From a bacterium (lineage in GTDB: Bacteria; Atribacterota; JS1; SB-45; 34-128), in assembly GCA_018894595.1 (NCBI GenBank), contig JAHIPN010000102.1:1-5893 (forward strand): a stretch of DNA of 5,893 nucleotides, read 5' to 3'. Positions 4,248-5,893 of the stretch are shown piece after piece. Every line of letters starts with the position of its first letter. Position 1 is the first letter of the stretch. The position numbers and the translations under genes are program-made. The notes under the pieces were generated by a model that saw nothing but the letters and a program-made list of their open reading frames with translations, was not told where the DNA came from and did not search any database.

Positions 4248-5621
4248 GTGTTTGTCAATAGAATTGAGGAATTAAATTACTTAGAAAAATTACAGAAAGA
4301 ACAGGATGCTCGTTTTGTAATTATGTATGGCCGTAGAAGGATTGGCAAGACTGAATTACTCAGACAATTTTCTAAAGATAAAAAACACCTCTTTTTTTCC
4401 TCAGATCTCTCTTCTGAGCAAGAACAGCTAAAACAGTTTAGTGAAAAGATATTTCAGTTAACCGGAGAATCGTTTTTACAAACCCAACCCTTTGGTTCAT
4501 GGGAAGCTTTGTTAAGATATATTTTTGATCATTTCATCCCTAAAATGCCTTTGATTATTATCGATGAATTTCCCTATTTATGTATAAGCAATCCGGCACT
4601 CCCCTCTATCCTGCAGAAAATATGGGATGAAAAAGGGAAAGAAAGTAATATTTTCCTTATCTTATGCGGTTCTTATATGAGTTTTATGGAAAAGGAAGTC
4701 TTGGGGAGCAAGAGTCCTTTATTTGGCAGGCGTACTGGGCAGATTGCCTTACATCCACTATCTTTTGAAGACCTTAAGTTATTTTTCCCCCGCTATTCCG
4801 AAGAGGATAGAGTTTTTGCCTATAGTATACTCGGCGGTACACCTGCATATCTCCAACGATTCAATGACCATAAAACCATAGAGCAAAATGTAAAAGAGGA
4901 AATTTTAAACAAAAATAGTTTTCTTTTTAGCGAACCTCGTTTTTTACTAATAGAAGAATTGCGTGAGCCGGCTATATATTTCTCCATTTTAAAAGCAATT
5001 GCCTTTGGCAGGACCCGGCTAAACGAGATAGTACAGGAAACTGGAATTAGCGACCCACATAAAGTTAATAAATACCTTAGTGTCTTAAGAGAATTACGTA
5101 TAGTAAAAAGAGAAATTCCAATTACAGAAGATAAACCACATAAGTCAAGAAAAGGCACTTATCTCCTTAATGATCCCTTCTTCCGCTTTTGGTTTAGATA
5201 TGTTTTACCTAATATGAGTTATCTTGAGGAGGGTGATCTTAATTATGTTTGGGAAGAAAAAATAAAACCCTCTTTAAATGGCTTTAGCGGATTTATCTTT
5301 GAGGATATTTGTTTACAAAGATTGAAAAATTTAAACAGAAAAAATATGCTTCCTTTTAAAGCCAGAAGTATAGGGCGTTGGTGGAACAATAAAGAAGAGA
5401 TTGATATTGTAGCTTATGACAATCAACAATCTTTTATCTTTGGAGAATGTAAATGGAAAAATAAAAGTGTCGGTCTAAATGAGTTATATGATTTAGAAAG
5501 AAAAGCCAATAGTTTTTTTAATATAAAATATAAATACTTTGCTTTATTTTCTAAGTCAGGTTTTAGTGAAGAATTAAAAAATCTATCCAGCCAAAGAAAA
5601 GATATTCTTCTTTTTGATTGA
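4248..5621 (+). CDS. AAA/STAND-type ATPase with C-terminal PD-(D/E)XK nuclease-like domain (ATPase_2 + DUF234)
   Basis: I choose GTG at 4248, giving 457 residues that begin MFVNRIEELNYLEKL, as family members do. It has GGAGGG at 4238-4243 just upstream. A TTG at 4236 in the same frame would place that ribosome site inside the gene. The ATPase domain covers about residues 1-235: Walker A G28-RRRIG-K34-T35, Walker B LIIID106-E107, the sensor-like strand LILCGS (138-142) and arginines in FGRRTG (159-164). A winged-helix region follows at about 245-300 (LNEIVQETGISDPHKVNKYL). The C-terminal DUF234-type domain carries E384-I-D386-IVAY and G399-E400-C-K402-W, a PD-(D/E)XK nuclease core. Such proteins belong to the archaeal-type ATPase group within STAND NTPases, common in archaea and thermophilic or anaerobic bacteria. 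Their role is not established; defence, DNA handling and selfish mobility have been considered. All motifs look intact. The gene stands alone behind a palindromic operator. Confidence 0.9.
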   Translation: MFVNRIEELNYLEKLQKEQDARFVIMYGRRRIGKTELLRQFSKDKKHLFFSSDLSSEQEQLKQFSEKIFQLTGESFLQTQPFGSWEALLRYIFDHFIPKMPLIIIDEFPYLCISNPALPSILQKIWDEKGKESNIFLILCGSYMSFMEKEVLGSKSPLFGRRTGQIALHPLSFEDLKLFFPRYSEEDRVFAYSILGGTPAYLQRFNDHKTIEQNVKEEILNKNSFLFSEPRFLLIEELREPAIYFSILKAIAFGRTRLNEIVQETGISDPHKVNKYLSVLRELRIVKREIPITEDKPHKSRKGTYLLNDPFFRFWFRYVLPNMSYLEEGDLNYVWEEKIKPSLNGFSGFIFEDICLQRLKNLNRKNMLPFKARSIGRWWNNKEEIDIVAYDNQQSFIFGECKWKNKSVGLNELYDLERKANSFFNIKYKYFALFSKSGFSEELKNLSSQRKDILLFD

Positions 5622-5658
5622 CGGGAAAGAAAAAGTTACGTCAAGTTTCAACACTAAT

Positions 5659-5683
5659 AAATAGGATGTGTTGTCCCTATTTT
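5659..5683 (+). terminator. Weak hairpin after the ATPase gene, possible terminator
   Basis: AAATAGG at 5659-5665 pairs with CCTATTT at 5676-5682 across a 10-nt loop, and one further T follows. The stem is only 7 bp with two G-C pairs and the T-tract is short, so termination would be weak. A second, mutually exclusive stem, CAACAC (5649-5654) with GTGTTG (5668-5673), overlaps it. I see no clear promoter for the helicase in 5622-5720, so partial read-through is plausible. Confidence 0.25.
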
Positions 5684-5720
5684 ATGAGCGAAAAAATTTA
5701 TTATCTTGAGGAGAAAAATT

Positions 5721-5893
5721 ATGACAGATAAAATCAAATTTGAGCATCTTGGCCTTTCTAAAAGGGTCTTAGATGCTATTTATGAGAAGGGTTTTGAAGA
5801 ACCATCTCCCATTCAGGCCTTAACAATCCCCGTAATGTTGCGGGACGATACCAATATAATGGCACAGGCGCAGACAGGTACCGGCAAAACAGC
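5721..5893 (+). CDS. DEAD-box ATP-dependent RNA helicase (N-terminus only)
   Basis: ATG at 5721 opens a frame of 57 complete codons to the window edge. TTGAGGAG at 5706-5713 is the ribosome site, 7 nt before the start. The start of the DEAD-box core is clear: F7 upstream of the Q motif, the Q motif G24-F-E-E-P-S-P-I-Q32, and motif I A50-Q-T-G-T-G-K56-T57, which binds ATP phosphates. Family members unwind short RNA duplexes in ribosome assembly, mRNA decay and cold adaptation. DEAD, SAT and the C-terminal RecA domain lie outside the window, so the subfamily (CshA, DeaD or other) cannot be given. Confidence 0.95.
   Translation, partial: MTDKIKFEHLGLSKRVLDAIYEKGFEEPSPIQALTIPVMLRDDTNIMAQAQTGTGKT

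Overview
The window is a stretch of AT-rich bacterial chromosome with strong Shine-Dalgarno sites, near-consensus sigma-70/SigA promoters and heavy Lys/Ile/ATA codon use. This suits a low-GC anaerobe of the Clostridia or Atribacterota kind, but no marker gene here settles the taxon. Five protein genes are supported: two are cut by the window edges, and three are complete.

Layout. 1-963 (minus) holds an exported patatin-like phospholipase whose 3' end lies outside the window. A 19-codon leader ORF with a very strong ribosome site sits just upstream of it. 1153-2063 is a REP-associated tyrosine transposase (RAYT, IS200-like HUH/Y1 family) between inverted copies of a TGTCAAGGGGACGGTTC-type repeat. 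2071-3973 is a perfect-consensus promoter, a roughly 125-nt leader and a secreted family C69 (Ntn-hydrolase) dipeptidase of much higher GC content. 3974-4247 contains a second perfect promoter followed at once by a strong intrinsic terminator, which is a candidate small RNA. It also holds a 35-bp palindrome at the promoter of the next gene. 4248-5621 is an AAA/STAND-type ATPase with a C-terminal PD-(D/E)XK nuclease-like domain (ATPase_2 + DUF234 architecture), starting at GTG. 5721 to the end is the N-terminus of a DEAD-box RNA helicase.

How the parts relate. The genes do not form one pathway. The strongest local theme is the RAYT element. Its repeat arms contain TTGACA, which is placed 17 bp from a -10 box in front of the transposase. 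Just past the element a second TTGACA is 17 bp from a perfect TATAAT and points at the dipeptidase. The dipeptidase has an AT-rich, host-like signal-peptide segment joined sharply to a GC-rich mature segment. This suggests, as inference, that an acquired enzyme was fitted to a local promoter and export signal. No CRISPR array, tRNA, rRNA or recognised riboswitch was seen.
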